A stretch of 64,000 nucleotides of DNA from an uncultured Helicobacter sp. GTDB taxonomy: Bacteria > Campylobacterota > Campylobacteria > Campylobacterales > Helicobacteraceae. The DNA lies in contig NZ_CALERY010000021.1 of the NCBI RefSeq assembly GCF_937906905.1, positions 1 to 64,000 of the forward strand, read 5' to 3'. The notes under the pieces are model-generated. The model was not told where the DNA came from, did not search any database, and saw nothing but the letters and a program-made list of their open reading frames with translations. Positions 44,023 to 52,006 of the stretch are shown here, piece after piece (the first letter of the stretch is position 1; each line of letters begins with the position of its first letter). The position numbers and the translations under genes are program-made.

Positions 44023-45279
44023 ATGAAGAGGATTCTATGGGTTATGTTGTGTTCTATGGGTTTGTTGTTTGGAGCAGATGCGACAATTGATATTATTAAA
44101 TCTACTAACCGCACGCCAAAGATCGAGGTAGGCTACATTGCAGGCGGGGATTCTGTGCTGGCTAAGAGAATCTATAAGGTCTTATTGGGAGATCTTAATG
44201 TCTCTGGGCATTTTGAGCCGATCGATGGCAATGTGTATAGCAAAAATACTATAGATTTTAGCGCCTACCAAAGTAAAAAAATTGATCTTGTTGGTATTGT
44301 GCAAGTTGTGAAAGAAAATAAGATTCTTAAGGCTTCGCTACTTGTCTATGATAATAATGCCTCGACGCTGCAGATCAATAAAACATATCAAATTACTGAT
44401 AGTGCGCTTTATCCATTTATTGCACACAAAATGGCTGTGGAGATTAATGCCTATATCAAAGCTCCTACAATTGAATGGATGAATCGTTATGTAGTATTTT
44501 CTCAATACACAAGCTCTGGACTTGCGGATATCGTCCTAAGCGACTATACTTTGACATACAGGCAGCCTATTATCACAGGTGGGCTAAATATATTCCCCAA
44601 ATGGGCGGATTCTACGCAAAAAGAAATTTATTATACTAAATATCTCACACGCCCAACGATTGTGAGGCACAATATCTACACGGGGAAATCGGAACATATT
44701 GTCGATAGTGATGGAATGGCGGCTGTTTCAGACATAAGTAAGGATGGAAAAAAGCTTCTCATCACCCTGGCGCCTAAGCACCAGTCAGATATTTATTTGT
44801 TTGATGTCTCAAGCAAAACATTCTCGCAGCTCACAAAATATTCTGGTATCGATGTATCGGGGTATTTTATAGATAAAGAGCGCTCTATGGTGTTTGTCTC
44901 TGATCGTTCTGGCTATGCCAACATCTACGCCAAGAAGCTTGATCTCGAAGCCCCAGCAGAACAGGTGGTCTATCATGGGCGTAATAACAACTCTATCTCT
45001 GCACATGGCGATTATGTAGCCTATTCAAGTCGCGAGAGCGATAATGAGTTTGGTGCAAACACCTTTAATATCTATCTCATTTCTATGAGAACGGATTATA
45101 TTCGCCGCTTAACTGCCATTGGGAACAACCAGATGCCTAGATTCTCTAAAGACGGGGGGAGTGTGATGTTTTTGAAGCATACTTCTGGGCAGACGGCATT
45201 GGGTGTGATTCGTCTTGATCATAATAAAAGCTATCTCTTTCCGCTAAGCAAGGCTAATATCCAGTCTTTTGACTGGTAG
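44023..45279 (+). CDS. tolB: Tol-Pal system protein TolB
   Basis: Periplasmic, 418 residues with a signal peptide (ILWVMLCSMGLLFGADA). N-terminal domain followed by a six-bladed beta-propeller with repeated units such as KWADSTQKEIYYTKY, ISKDGKKLLITLAPKHQSDI and NQMPRFSKDGGSVMFL. Binds Pal during cell constriction and outer-membrane maintenance. AAGGAG before the start. Confidence 0.94.
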   Translation: MKRILWVMLCSMGLLFGADATIDIIKSTNRTPKIEVGYIAGGDSVLAKRIYKVLLGDLNVSGHFEPIDGNVYSKNTIDFSAYQSKKIDLVGIVQVVKENKILKASLLVYDNNASTLQINKTYQITDSALYPFIAHKMAVEINAYIKAPTIEWMNRYVVFSQYTSSGLADIVLSDYTLTYRQPIITGGLNIFPKWADSTQKEIYYTKYLTRPTIVRHNIYTGKSEHIVDSDGMAAVSDISKDGKKLLITLAPKHQSDIYLFDVSSKTFSQLTKYSGIDVSGYFIDKERSMVFVSDRSGYANIYAKKLDLEAPAEQVVYHGRNNNSISAHGDYVAYSSRESDNEFGANTFNIYLISMRTDYIRRLTAIGNNQMPRFSKDGGSVMFLKHTSGQTALGVIRLDHNKSYLFPLSKANIQSFDW

Positions 45280-45325
45280 TGTGTGGAAAGTCGGTAAAAA
45301 GCAGAGAAAAATCATAAAACTTTGG

Positions 45326-45331
45326 TATAAT
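45326..45331 (+). promoter_or_regulatory. Candidate -10 element (TATAAT) for pal
   Basis: Perfect TATAAT 36 bases before the pal start codon, in the 82-base gap after tolB. Suggests pal has its own promoter in addition to read-through from the tol genes. Confidence 0.45.
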
Positions 45332-45361
45332 CCAACTATATACTCACATAAGGAGCTTCAA

Positions 45362-45856
45362 ATGAAAAATGTGGTGATTTTTGGTGCAATTGCAGCGCTT
45401 TTTGTTTTCACGGGATGTCCAAAGGAAAAGGTGAATGTTGTGGGGGGTGGTGATGAGACAATCCAAACACAAGCCCCAGAATCCGGTGATCCTATCTCTA
45501 CACCTTTGCCAGCCGAGTCCGCTACTGATTTGCTAGGCAGTGTGTATTTTGATTTTGATAAATTTGTCATCCGTCCTGATATGCAAGGTGCTGTCGATGA
45601 AATTGCCGAGAAAGTTAAGGAGCAATCTGCACAAATCGTCATAGAAGGCAATACCGATGAGTTTGGGACAGATGAATATAACTATGCACTTGGGACAAAG
45701 CGTGCTATTGCCGTGCGTGATGCGCTTGTTGTTAAAGGTGCAAACAAAGATAATATTCGAGTTATTAGTTTTGGCGAAAGTAAGCCGGTATGTATGGATA
45801 AAACAAAAGAATGTTATCAAGAAAACCGCAGATCGGATGTTAAAGCATCAAAGTAA
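45362..45856 (+). CDS. pal: Peptidoglycan-associated lipoprotein Pal
   Basis: 164 residues. Lipoprotein signal with lipobox FTGC (MKNVVIFGAIAALFVFTGC), then an OmpA-like domain: VYFDFDKFVIRPD, IVIEGNTDEFGTDEYNYALG and RVISFGESKP, with the Asp and Arg that bind diaminopimelate. AAGGAG before ATG 45362 decides the start. Outer-membrane anchor of the Tol-Pal system. Confidence 0.96.
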   Translation: MKNVVIFGAIAALFVFTGCPKEKVNVVGGGDETIQTQAPESGDPISTPLPAESATDLLGSVYFDFDKFVIRPDMQGAVDEIAEKVKEQSAQIVIEGNTDEFGTDEYNYALGTKRAIAVRDALVVKGANKDNIRVISFGESKPVCMDKTKECYQENRRSDVKASK

Positions 45857-45871
45857 CAAGAGCAAAGCATA

Positions 45872-46849
45872 GTGAATCATATTTGCATTATCGCTTGCTT
45901 TTTGCTTGGCTTAGTTGTGTCGCTTGCAGCTGAGCCTTCTGCATTTGAGCTCCAAAGTGGCGCCACAAAAAAAGAGCTCAAGAATCTCCAGACTACAAAC
46001 AAAAATCTTGAAAATCTAGCAATTGATTATAGTGCAAGAATCCAAGTGCTTGAACAATCCAAAGATGGGCTACAAAGCGTGCTTGATGGACAGGCATTGC
46101 GTATCAAATCACTGCTGGATACTGTAGGTCGGCAAGAGACAAAAATCCAAGCTCTCCAATCAAGCTTAGATTATCAAAATGAAACAATAAAGCAGCAGCA
46201 GGCAACCATAGAGAATCTCCAAAAGTCCATAGGACAGAATGCTGCTTTAATTGAGCAGATTGATAGTAAGCTTAAGGATTTAGCAAAGCTTAATGAGGAT
46301 ATTTTGGGGATTAGCTCCGCTATGGATTCCGGCGCAAAGGGTGGTTCTGGTGCGCCTGGCTTATCAAGCACTTCTAGTGAGACAAAGCCAAGTCCCTCCA
46401 AAATAGATTCTCCCAAAAAAACCGATAAGCAGCAAGCCTCTGGCAAAACTAATAGTGCAGATAGGTCGTTTAAAGAGCTTAGTAATAAAGAGATTCTTGA
46501 TGAGGCTAGGAAGCTCTATCGGGAGAAAAATCTTGCAGAATCGAAAAAGCGCTATGAATGGCTTGTGAAAAATAATTACAAAGCCGCCTCATCACTCTAT
46601 ATGATTGGCGAGATCGAATATCAGCGCAGCAAGTTTCAAGAAGCGATAGGCTACTATAAAAAAAGCGCTTCCCTAGATGACAAAGCCAGCTATATGCCTA
46701 TTCTCCTATGGCATACAGCCTGGGCTTTTAGGTATTCTAAAGATATGGATAATTACAATAAATTCTTGGATTCTTTGATTCGACTATATCCAGAATCTGA
46801 GCAAGGCAAAAAAGCCAAAGACTTACGCAAATCAAAAACTAAAGGATAA
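45872..46849 (+). CDS. cpoB: CpoB/YbgF-like Tol-Pal coordination protein
   Basis: 325 residues starting at GTG 45872. Signal peptide (CIIACFLLGLVVSLAAE), a long coiled coil (about 25-140, many Lys/Gln/Leu heptads), a Ser/Lys-rich linker, then TPR repeats (EARKLYREKNLAESKKRYEW, GEIEYQRSKFQEAIGYYKKS). The same layout and position after pal as E. coli CpoB, which couples peptidoglycan synthesis to outer-membrane constriction. Confidence 0.88.
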   Translation: MNHICIIACFLLGLVVSLAAEPSAFELQSGATKKELKNLQTTNKNLENLAIDYSARIQVLEQSKDGLQSVLDGQALRIKSLLDTVGRQETKIQALQSSLDYQNETIKQQQATIENLQKSIGQNAALIEQIDSKLKDLAKLNEDILGISSAMDSGAKGGSGAPGLSSTSSETKPSPSKIDSPKKTDKQQASGKTNSADRSFKELSNKEILDEARKLYREKNLAESKKRYEWLVKNNYKAASSLYMIGEIEYQRSKFQEAIGYYKKSASLDDKASYMPILLWHTAWAFRYSKDMDNYNKFLDSLIRLYPESEQGKKAKDLRKSKTKG

Positions 46850-46851
46850 AC

Positions 46852-47418
46852 ATGAGTTCTACAGAAGCAAAACAGGTTGTTGCAATCATGTATGAAGTTA
46901 AGGAGGCTGATACTAAGGAGGTGATTGATAGCAACCTAGCAGCTAAGCCACTAGAGTTTTTACTCGGTGCTGGTCAGGTGATAAGCGGGCTTGAGCAGGC
47001 AGTTGCTGGTGCAAAAGTGGGAGATAAGTTGAACCTCTCCATAAACCCAGAAGATGCCTATGGTGTGTATCAGCAGGATTTTATCCAGGAGGTGCCTAGA
47101 GATCAATTTGATGGGATTGTGCTAGAAAAGGGTATGACATTGTTTGGGCAAGCCGAAGATGGACAGACCGTGCAAGTTATTGTAAAGGATTTTAGCGATA
47201 GTAGCGTAATGATCGATTATAATCACCCACTTGCTGGGAAGACATTGCTTTTTGATGTGGAGATCGTGGATATTCGTGAAGCTACGCCAGATGAGGTGCT
47301 ACGCGGTATGGCAGGGGGCGGTTGCTGTGGTGGCGGATCTTGTGATAGCGAGCATGGGCATGATCATGGTGGAGGTGGTTGCTGTGGCGGTGGTGGCGAG
47401 TCCTGTGGCTGCCACTAG
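46852..47418 (+). CDS. slyD: SlyD-type peptidyl-prolyl isomerase with metal-binding tail
   Basis: 188 residues. FKBP-like fold with insert-in-flap domain: FLLGAGQVISGLEQAVAGAK, VGDKLNLSINPEDAYG, YNHPLAGKTLLFDVEIVDI. The last 40 residues are Gly, Cys and His: seven Cys and four His, e.g. GGGCCGGGSC and HGHDHGGGGCC. In E. coli and H. pylori such tails bind Ni and feed hydrogenase/urease maturation. Two bases after cpoB. Confidence 0.95.
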   Translation: MSSTEAKQVVAIMYEVKEADTKEVIDSNLAAKPLEFLLGAGQVISGLEQAVAGAKVGDKLNLSINPEDAYGVYQQDFIQEVPRDQFDGIVLEKGMTLFGQAEDGQTVQVIVKDFSDSSVMIDYNHPLAGKTLLFDVEIVDIREATPDEVLRGMAGGGCCGGGSCDSEHGHDHGGGGCCGGGGESCGCH

Positions 47419-47445
47419 GCTTTGAAGACTTGCGCGGAGCTTTGA

Positions 47446-47958
47446 TTGTTACGAGTGTTATTGGTTGCTAGCTTTTGCTATATTTGTTCCTATGGTCTTG
47501 GCGAGCATATTACGACGCTGCAGGCTTCTTTTACTCAATATACAAAAAGTCAGGGCAATACACTTGTGTATGGTGGCAAGCTATATGTAAAGTCCCCCGC
47601 TAGAGCAAAATGGATCTATGAGAAGCCTACGCAAAAAGAAATCTATATCAATGAGGGGAAAGCTGTCGTGTATGAACCACTGCTCGAGCAAGCTAGCATG
47701 GGACATGCGAAGATCGATTTTCTTAAAATTTTGCGACAGGCTACCAGGCAGCCAGATGGCACATACACCACAGAATTTGAAAATATCCGCTATACATTGC
47801 TTTTAGAAAAAGATTTGCCCAAAAAACTTGCATTTGTAGATGAGTTTGATAATGTCGTGGAAATTATATTCTCAAAAGTGCAGATCAATACCCCGATTAA
47901 CGAGAGTGAGTTCGTCTTCACTGCGCCTGCAGGTGTTGATATAATTGAAAGCTTCTAG
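47446..47958 (+). CDS. lolA: Outer-membrane lipoprotein carrier LolA
   Basis: 170 residues from TTG 47446 (GGAG upstream). Signal sequence, then ITTLQASFTQYTK, GKLYVKSPARAKWIYEKP and IYINEGKAVVYEPLLEQA, the half-barrel pattern of LolA, ending SEFVFTAPAGVDII. Shuttles lipoproteins through the periplasm; here it closes the envelope block that starts with tolQ. Confidence 0.9.
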   Translation: MLRVLLVASFCYICSYGLGEHITTLQASFTQYTKSQGNTLVYGGKLYVKSPARAKWIYEKPTQKEIYINEGKAVVYEPLLEQASMGHAKIDFLKILRQATRQPDGTYTTEFENIRYTLLLEKDLPKKLAFVDEFDNVVEIIFSKVQINTPINESEFVFTAPAGVDIIESF

Positions 47959-48025
47959 GGCTTTGGGCGTCTTTTCTGGAATTTAAGCTGCACCAATTTC
48001 TAGAAGTCCGTGCAAAATTTGGTGT

Positions 48026-48043
48026 AGAATCTAGCTAGATTCT
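48026..48043. terminator. 18-base perfect palindrome between convergent genes
   Basis: AGAATCTAGCTAGATTCT is its own reverse complement: the over-represented word joined head-to-head with its complement. It lies between lolA (plus) and a small lipoprotein gene (minus) in a 170-base spacer. Could act as a bidirectional terminator after extrusion; evidence is position and symmetry only. CACCAATT (47991-47998) and an imperfect complement near 48014-48024 add a weaker stem before it. Confidence 0.4.
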
Positions 48044-48128
48044 GTTGGCGCAAAATTGGCAAAACTCACAGCTAGATTGCGGTGGTGCGGCATAATCAAA
48101 GCAAGTAGATTCTGCTTCCTGCTGACAA

Positions 48129-48326
48129 TTACTTGAAGCTTCCATCAGCACTTAGGCAACGCGTCTTGCATTCGCTATTATTGCAGATTGTTTTGCATTC
48201 AGTAGCTTTAAAGTTTCCTTGCATGTGGGGCTTTTTTGCGCATGCACTAAGCCCCACAAGTCCAATCGCCCAAACTAGCGCATAAACGATTATATTTGTC
48301 ATGCCACTCCCAAATATTTTTTTCAT
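48129..48326 (-). CDS. Small Cys-rich lipoprotein
   Basis: 65 residues. Lipoprotein signal (IIVYALVWAIGLVGLSAC) with lipobox LSAC, then a mature part of about 35 residues with four Cys in the spacing ECKTICNNSECKTRC, likely two disulfides. AAGGAAA precedes ATG 48326. Third gene of the Lpp20-type unit. No family recognised. Confidence 0.7.
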   Translation of the reverse strand: MKKIFGSGMTNIIVYALVWAIGLVGLSACAKKPHMQGNFKATECKTICNNSECKTRCLSADGSFK

Positions 48327-48343
48327 ATTACTTTCCTTTTGTT

Positions 48344-48949
48344 CTAGTTGTCTTCCATTTCTTTTGGGACTTTTGGTTCTTGATATTGATGTAGCGATAC
48401 AACAACCCCGTTACTCATGTTTTTAAACAACACGCCCTCACTTGTGCGCCGATAGTAGATGATTTCGCCATTTTTTTGAAATCGCTGCACCAATGTCCCA
48501 TCTTTCTCGATAACCTTACCTACTCCGCCAAAAATATCACGCCCAAAGAAGATATCATCAAACAAATCGCCATAGCTTACTTTGCCGAAGAACTCTTTCG
48601 CAGCGGGCCACTTGCGCACGCAGTCTTTGAGCAAGCAAATCTTGCGCTTGCGCACTTCAAGTGTGCCCAGAGACTTTCCGGCAGCAAAAAGATCGATGAA
48701 AATCTCTTGCTTTTTATTCACAGCAAGCGTTACATACTCATAGTAGCGAAATGTTTTTGCATTGATGTATAAGATACGCTTCCCACTCTCTTTCTTGGGA
48801 GCATTTTCTTGTTTTTGTTTGTCGTATTCTGTGCGAGCGTCCTTGCTCACAGGCTTATCGACGAACAAATCTAGTGCAGCAAAATTGGCGCACCCACTTA
48901 TAGCAAGAACAAGCGCACTAGCACACAGAGCTCTGGTGTATTTAAACAC
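48344..48949 (-). CDS. Lipoprotein in the Lpp20 operon
   Basis: 201 residues beginning at GTG 48949, three bases after the stop of the Lpp20-like gene. Signal peptide and lipobox: YTRALCASALVLAISGC. The mature part is mixed alpha/beta with two Cys (KICLLKDCVRKW) and no catalytic motif. H. pylori has an uncharacterised lipoprotein gene after lpp20 (HP1455/HP1454, from memory); orthology is inferred from position. Confidence 0.7.
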   Translation of the reverse strand: MFKYTRALCASALVLAISGCANFAALDLFVDKPVSKDARTEYDKQKQENAPKKESGKRILYINAKTFRYYEYVTLAVNKKQEIFIDLFAAGKSLGTLEVRKRKICLLKDCVRKWPAAKEFFGKVSYGDLFDDIFFGRDIFGGVGKVIEKDGTLVQRFQKNGEIIYYRRTSEGVLFKNMSNGVVVSLHQYQEPKVPKEMEDN

Positions 48950-48954
48950 GTCGC

Positions 48955-49596
48955 CTATCGCCCACCAAGTGCGCGATACCAAATGCGACCATCGAGTTTT
49001 AGCTCCATGGTTACTTGGCATAGTCCGGCTTTGCAATCGACATTTACCACATCTGCGCCACGCACGAGGGCTTGGACTTTAGATTTTACCGTTGAGCTAG
49101 TGATTGCCATGTTTTCCACTGTGTCTTGACCATTGAGTTTTACACCATACATTTTTTCACCCAGAAGTTTATAGGCATCAATCATTGCTGCTCGCTTGGC
49201 AAGCGCGGTGGATTGTGCTGGGGAGATAGAATTTTGTGGCGCGACACCAGTGCCTGTAACTTGTAGCTCAATAATATTGCTTGGTGTTAGGTTGGGGTTG
49301 TTTTGAATGATTGGCTCGCTTCCACGAGATGGTGCGCCCATGTCAGCTTGGTCATCATCAATCATTGGATTATTTCCAATGATTGGGCTTGGAAGCGGAT
49401 TGGCGAGTGGTGGATTCATCATGGGGGGATTGACTCCATTTATGCCAAACCCAGGATTTTCAATCCCCGTAGGTTGGAAATCTGCGCTTGGCGGTGTGAG
49501 CCCAACACTCTCTTGTGTCCCCATGCAGGCTGCTAGGCTGAGTGCTGCGACAGCGGCGATTGATACTGCCCTAAAATTCTGTGTGAGATTCGTCAT
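48955..49596 (-). CDS. Lpp20-like surface lipoprotein
   Basis: 213 residues from ATG 49596 (AAGGATG upstream). Lipoprotein signal RAVSIAAVAALSLAAC with lipobox LAAC. A Pro/Asn/Gly-rich stretch of about 80 residues is followed by a domain similar to the LPP20 family: QSTALAKRAAMIDAYKLLGE and VKSKVQALVRGADVVNVDCK, ending LDGRIWYRALG. H. pylori Lpp20 is an outer-membrane/vesicle antigen; the Pro-rich linker makes this one longer. Confidence 0.88.
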   Translation of the reverse strand: MTNLTQNFRAVSIAAVAALSLAACMGTQESVGLTPPSADFQPTGIENPGFGINGVNPPMMNPPLANPLPSPIIGNNPMIDDDQADMGAPSRGSEPIIQNNPNLTPSNIIELQVTGTGVAPQNSISPAQSTALAKRAAMIDAYKLLGEKMYGVKLNGQDTVENMAITSSTVKSKVQALVRGADVVNVDCKAGLCQVTMELKLDGRIWYRALGGR

Positions 49597-49652
49597 CAAA
49601 CATCCTTTTTTCGAAAGTTGGTAATATCCAAGCAAATGGTGTGCCAATTTTA

Positions 49653-50246
49653 TTATTCTGGCTTTTTGGGTGTTGTTGGCGCTTCGATAATCCTTGTCCT
49701 AAGCCACAAATCATGCAGGCATTGATGGGATTTGCGATGATGGCTGCCTACAAATGGCGCAATGAATCCAACCATTATGGCACAAGAAAATGCCCATGCA
49801 AACTCCCGCAAAAGTGCTTGCCAGAATCCTATTGTAGATGTTTTGGATTCTGGGTTTGCTGAAGTATCCGCAGAATCTACGGATTCTGCGCGATCTGCGC
49901 GCACGATCCGTAGCTCTACATAGCGTAGCCCCGGTGTCTGCCCACTTTTTGCGATAAATATCGCACTAATGCATGCATACGCAAGAAAGCAGGCAAAGAT
50001 GATGGGCTGATTGCTGCGAAACTCCTGCGCACCACCTACGATGACATAAGCAAGATAGACGATAGGCGTATAAATCATAAATATATCTACCAGCAGGGCT
50101 TTTAGCCTGCGCTTGAGATAGAGTTCGTGTGCGATTTGTAGGAGTGTAGATTTTGCCTGGTGTTTATTTATTTGCTTGGATTGGCTGGGGGTATTTTGGG
50201 ATTTGAGAGATTTCTTAATCTCGCGAAATCTGGGAGCAGAGTCCAT
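49653..50246 (-). CDS. RDD family membrane protein
   Basis: 197 residues from ATG 50246 (AAGGAG upstream). RDD signature: RLKALLVDIFMIYTPIVYLA near residue 50, then AKSGQTPGLRYVELRIV. Three hydrophobic segments, the last near FAWAFSCAIMVGFIAPFVG. RDD proteins are small inner-membrane proteins, some implicated in ion or solute transport. Located 11 bases after pyrE. Confidence 0.85.
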   Translation of the reverse strand: MDSAPRFREIKKSLKSQNTPSQSKQINKHQAKSTLLQIAHELYLKRRLKALLVDIFMIYTPIVYLAYVIVGGAQEFRSNQPIIFACFLAYACISAIFIAKSGQTPGLRYVELRIVRADRAESVDSADTSANPESKTSTIGFWQALLREFAWAFSCAIMVGFIAPFVGSHHRKSHQCLHDLWLRTRIIEAPTTPKKPE

Positions 50247-50256
50247 TTTCCGCTCC

Positions 50257-50904
50257 TTAGCTATTGCCCCTAGATCCGGGCTTTGTAGCTTTGCTATGGT
50301 TTTGGGCGCAGAGCGGGCATTCTTCTGGTGCATACATTTCAAACTCGAAATCCCCTAGCGCAAAGAGTGGAAGTGAATCGGGTAGGCGACACTCGGGTTT
50401 TTTTTGCTTGGGGTTTGCGCCGGATACTCTGCTTTCAAAATCCATGCGCACACAAAATCCGCGATTAGCAAGCCCAGCGTATGCCACAACCTTTGCGCCT
50501 AAAAATTCCACACAGCGTGCGGATTCTAACGCAGATCCACCTGTGGTGATGATGTCTTCACATACAATTACGCGTTCGCCAGATTCTATATTAAACCCAC
50601 GTCGAAGTTGCATTTGTCCATCGACTCGCTCTGTGAAAATAAAGCGCACGCCAAGAGATCGTGCAAGCTCATAACCCGCGAGAATCCCACCAAGAGCCGG
50701 AGAGCAAATCGTATCAGCTTGTATGCCAGCAGCCTTGATCTGTGCTGCTAGCGCATCGCCTAGCTGGCTAGCGATTTGTGGATTTTCAAGCACTTTGGCG
50801 GATTGGAGATAGTGGGTGGAGTGATTGCCACTGCTTAGGAGAAAATGCCCCTCCAAGAGCGCGTGTGCTTCTTTATAGATGTTTTCTAGCTGTGATTTAT
50901 TCAT
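50257..50904 (-). CDS. pyrE: Orotate phosphoribosyltransferase (PyrE)
   Basis: Fifth step of UMP synthesis. 215 residues. HFLLSSGNHSTHYLQSAKVL at the N-terminus; SPALGGILAGYELARSLGVR; PRPP loop RVIVCEDIITTGGSALESAR. The C-terminal 25 residues contain a CPLCAQNH motif not usual for this enzyme. The ATG shares a base with the frr stop (TAATG). Confidence 0.95.
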   Translation of the reverse strand: MNKSQLENIYKEAHALLEGHFLLSSGNHSTHYLQSAKVLENPQIASQLGDALAAQIKAAGIQADTICSPALGGILAGYELARSLGVRFIFTERVDGQMQLRRGFNIESGERVIVCEDIITTGGSALESARCVEFLGAKVVAYAGLANRGFCVRMDFESRVSGANPKQKKPECRLPDSLPLFALGDFEFEMYAPEECPLCAQNHSKATKPGSRGNS

Positions 50905-51461
50905 TAGATTTTCATGACCTCTTCTTCTTTGTGGCGCACCATTTCATCGATTTTTTTGACAAACTCATCGGTGAGCTTTTGCACATCATCTTGGGCTTTT
51001 TTGCTTACATCTTCGGTGATTTGCTTGTCTTTTTCAAGTTTTTTGATGTGATTATTGCCATCTTGGCGGATATTGCGCACAGCGACTTTGGCTTTTTCGC
51101 CCATAGCCTTTGCTTCCTTGGCTATGTCTTTGCGCTGTTCTTGGGTCATCGGGGGAAAAAAGAGCTTGATGCACTCGCTATCGACATTTGGATTAACCCC
51201 AATGTTTGCCTCTTGGATTGCCTTTTCTATATCTTTTAGCAGCGATTTTTCCCACGGCGTGATGATAATCGTGCTTGCATCTTGGGCAATGACAGAGCCT
51301 ACTTGATTGAGCGGGGTAGGGGTGTCGTAGTAGTTTATGCGGATATTATCAAGGATACTTGTAGAGACTTTGCCGCTGCGAAGCGTGCTAAAATCTCGGC
51401 GTAGAGATTCTAGGGATTTTTCCATATGGGACTTGGTGCCAGAGAGGATTTCTTGTGTCAT
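50904..51461 (-). CDS. frr: Ribosome-recycling factor
   Basis: 185 residues. SLRRDFSTLRSGKVSTSILD, YYDTPTPLNQVGSVIAQDAS, PPMTQEQRKDIAKEAK, KKAQDDVQKLTDEFVKKIDE match the two-domain factor. AAGGAG before ATG 51461. secG-frr-pyrE is the same order as in H. pylori. Confidence 0.98.
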   Translation of the reverse strand: MTQEILSGTKSHMEKSLESLRRDFSTLRSGKVSTSILDNIRINYYDTPTPLNQVGSVIAQDASTIIITPWEKSLLKDIEKAIQEANIGVNPNVDSECIKLFFPPMTQEQRKDIAKEAKAMGEKAKVAVRNIRQDGNNHIKKLEKDKQITEDVSKKAQDDVQKLTDEFVKKIDEMVRHKEEEVMKI

Positions 51462-51491
51462 ATGAGCTCCTTATGTGTTCCTTGTGGCGGT

Positions 51492-51845
51492 TTAGGGCTG
51501 TGGCTTGGAGAGTGGATTCTGGGCTTCTGGTTCTAGCGGTGCACCAAGTGGGGTGTCGAGCGGCGTATTTAATGGGGTGGTTTTCTCTGTTTTGACATTG
51601 TCAAAGACGCTTTTTTGCTGCTGGGTGTTGAGCTGGTAGCCTAGGAAAATTGTGTTAGCCAGGAACAGCGTCGCAAGTGCGATTGTAAGTTTTGTTAAAA
51701 ATCCTGCTGGTCCTTTTGCGCCAAAGAGTGATTCATTGCTTCCACTATATGCACCAAGCCCTAGCGAGCTAGACTTCTGCAGCAACACGACGCCCGTGAT
51801 AGCGATAGCCAAAATAATCTCAATGGTGATAAAAAGCACACTCAT
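51492..51845 (-). CDS. secG: Protein-export membrane protein SecG
   Basis: 117 residues with two membrane helices (FITIEIILAIAITGVVLLQK and LTIALATLFLANTIFLGYQL) around the conserved QKSSSLGLGAYSGSNES and FGAKGPAGFLTK. C-terminal tail is Thr/Pro/Leu-rich with repeats of the type TPLDTPLGAPLE. TAGGAG before ATG 51845. Confidence 0.95.
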   Translation of the reverse strand: MSVLFITIEIILAIAITGVVLLQKSSSLGLGAYSGSNESLFGAKGPAGFLTKLTIALATLFLANTIFLGYQLNTQQQKSVFDNVKTEKTTPLNTPLDTPLGAPLEPEAQNPLSKPQP

Positions 51846-51948
51846 AGTAACTCCTATTGATTCAACCTTGCTTTAGTGTAAGGGCGCAATTCTACCACAA
51901 ATTACGCAAGTTAAGACAAATTAAGCAATATCTAAAACAAACATTTAT

Positions 51949-51954
51949 TATAAT
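51949..51954 (+). promoter_or_regulatory. Candidate -10 element (TATAAT) for the G15-controlled gene
   Basis: Perfect TATAAT in the divergent spacer, 58 bases upstream of ATG 52007; AAAGGA is at 51995-52000. Consistent with a promoter for the phase-variable membrane protein. Confidence 0.45.
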
Positions 51955-52006
51955 CGCAGCTTTGCTTTTTCAGCATTCACACACAAATCATTCGAAAGGA
52001 TAGTTA

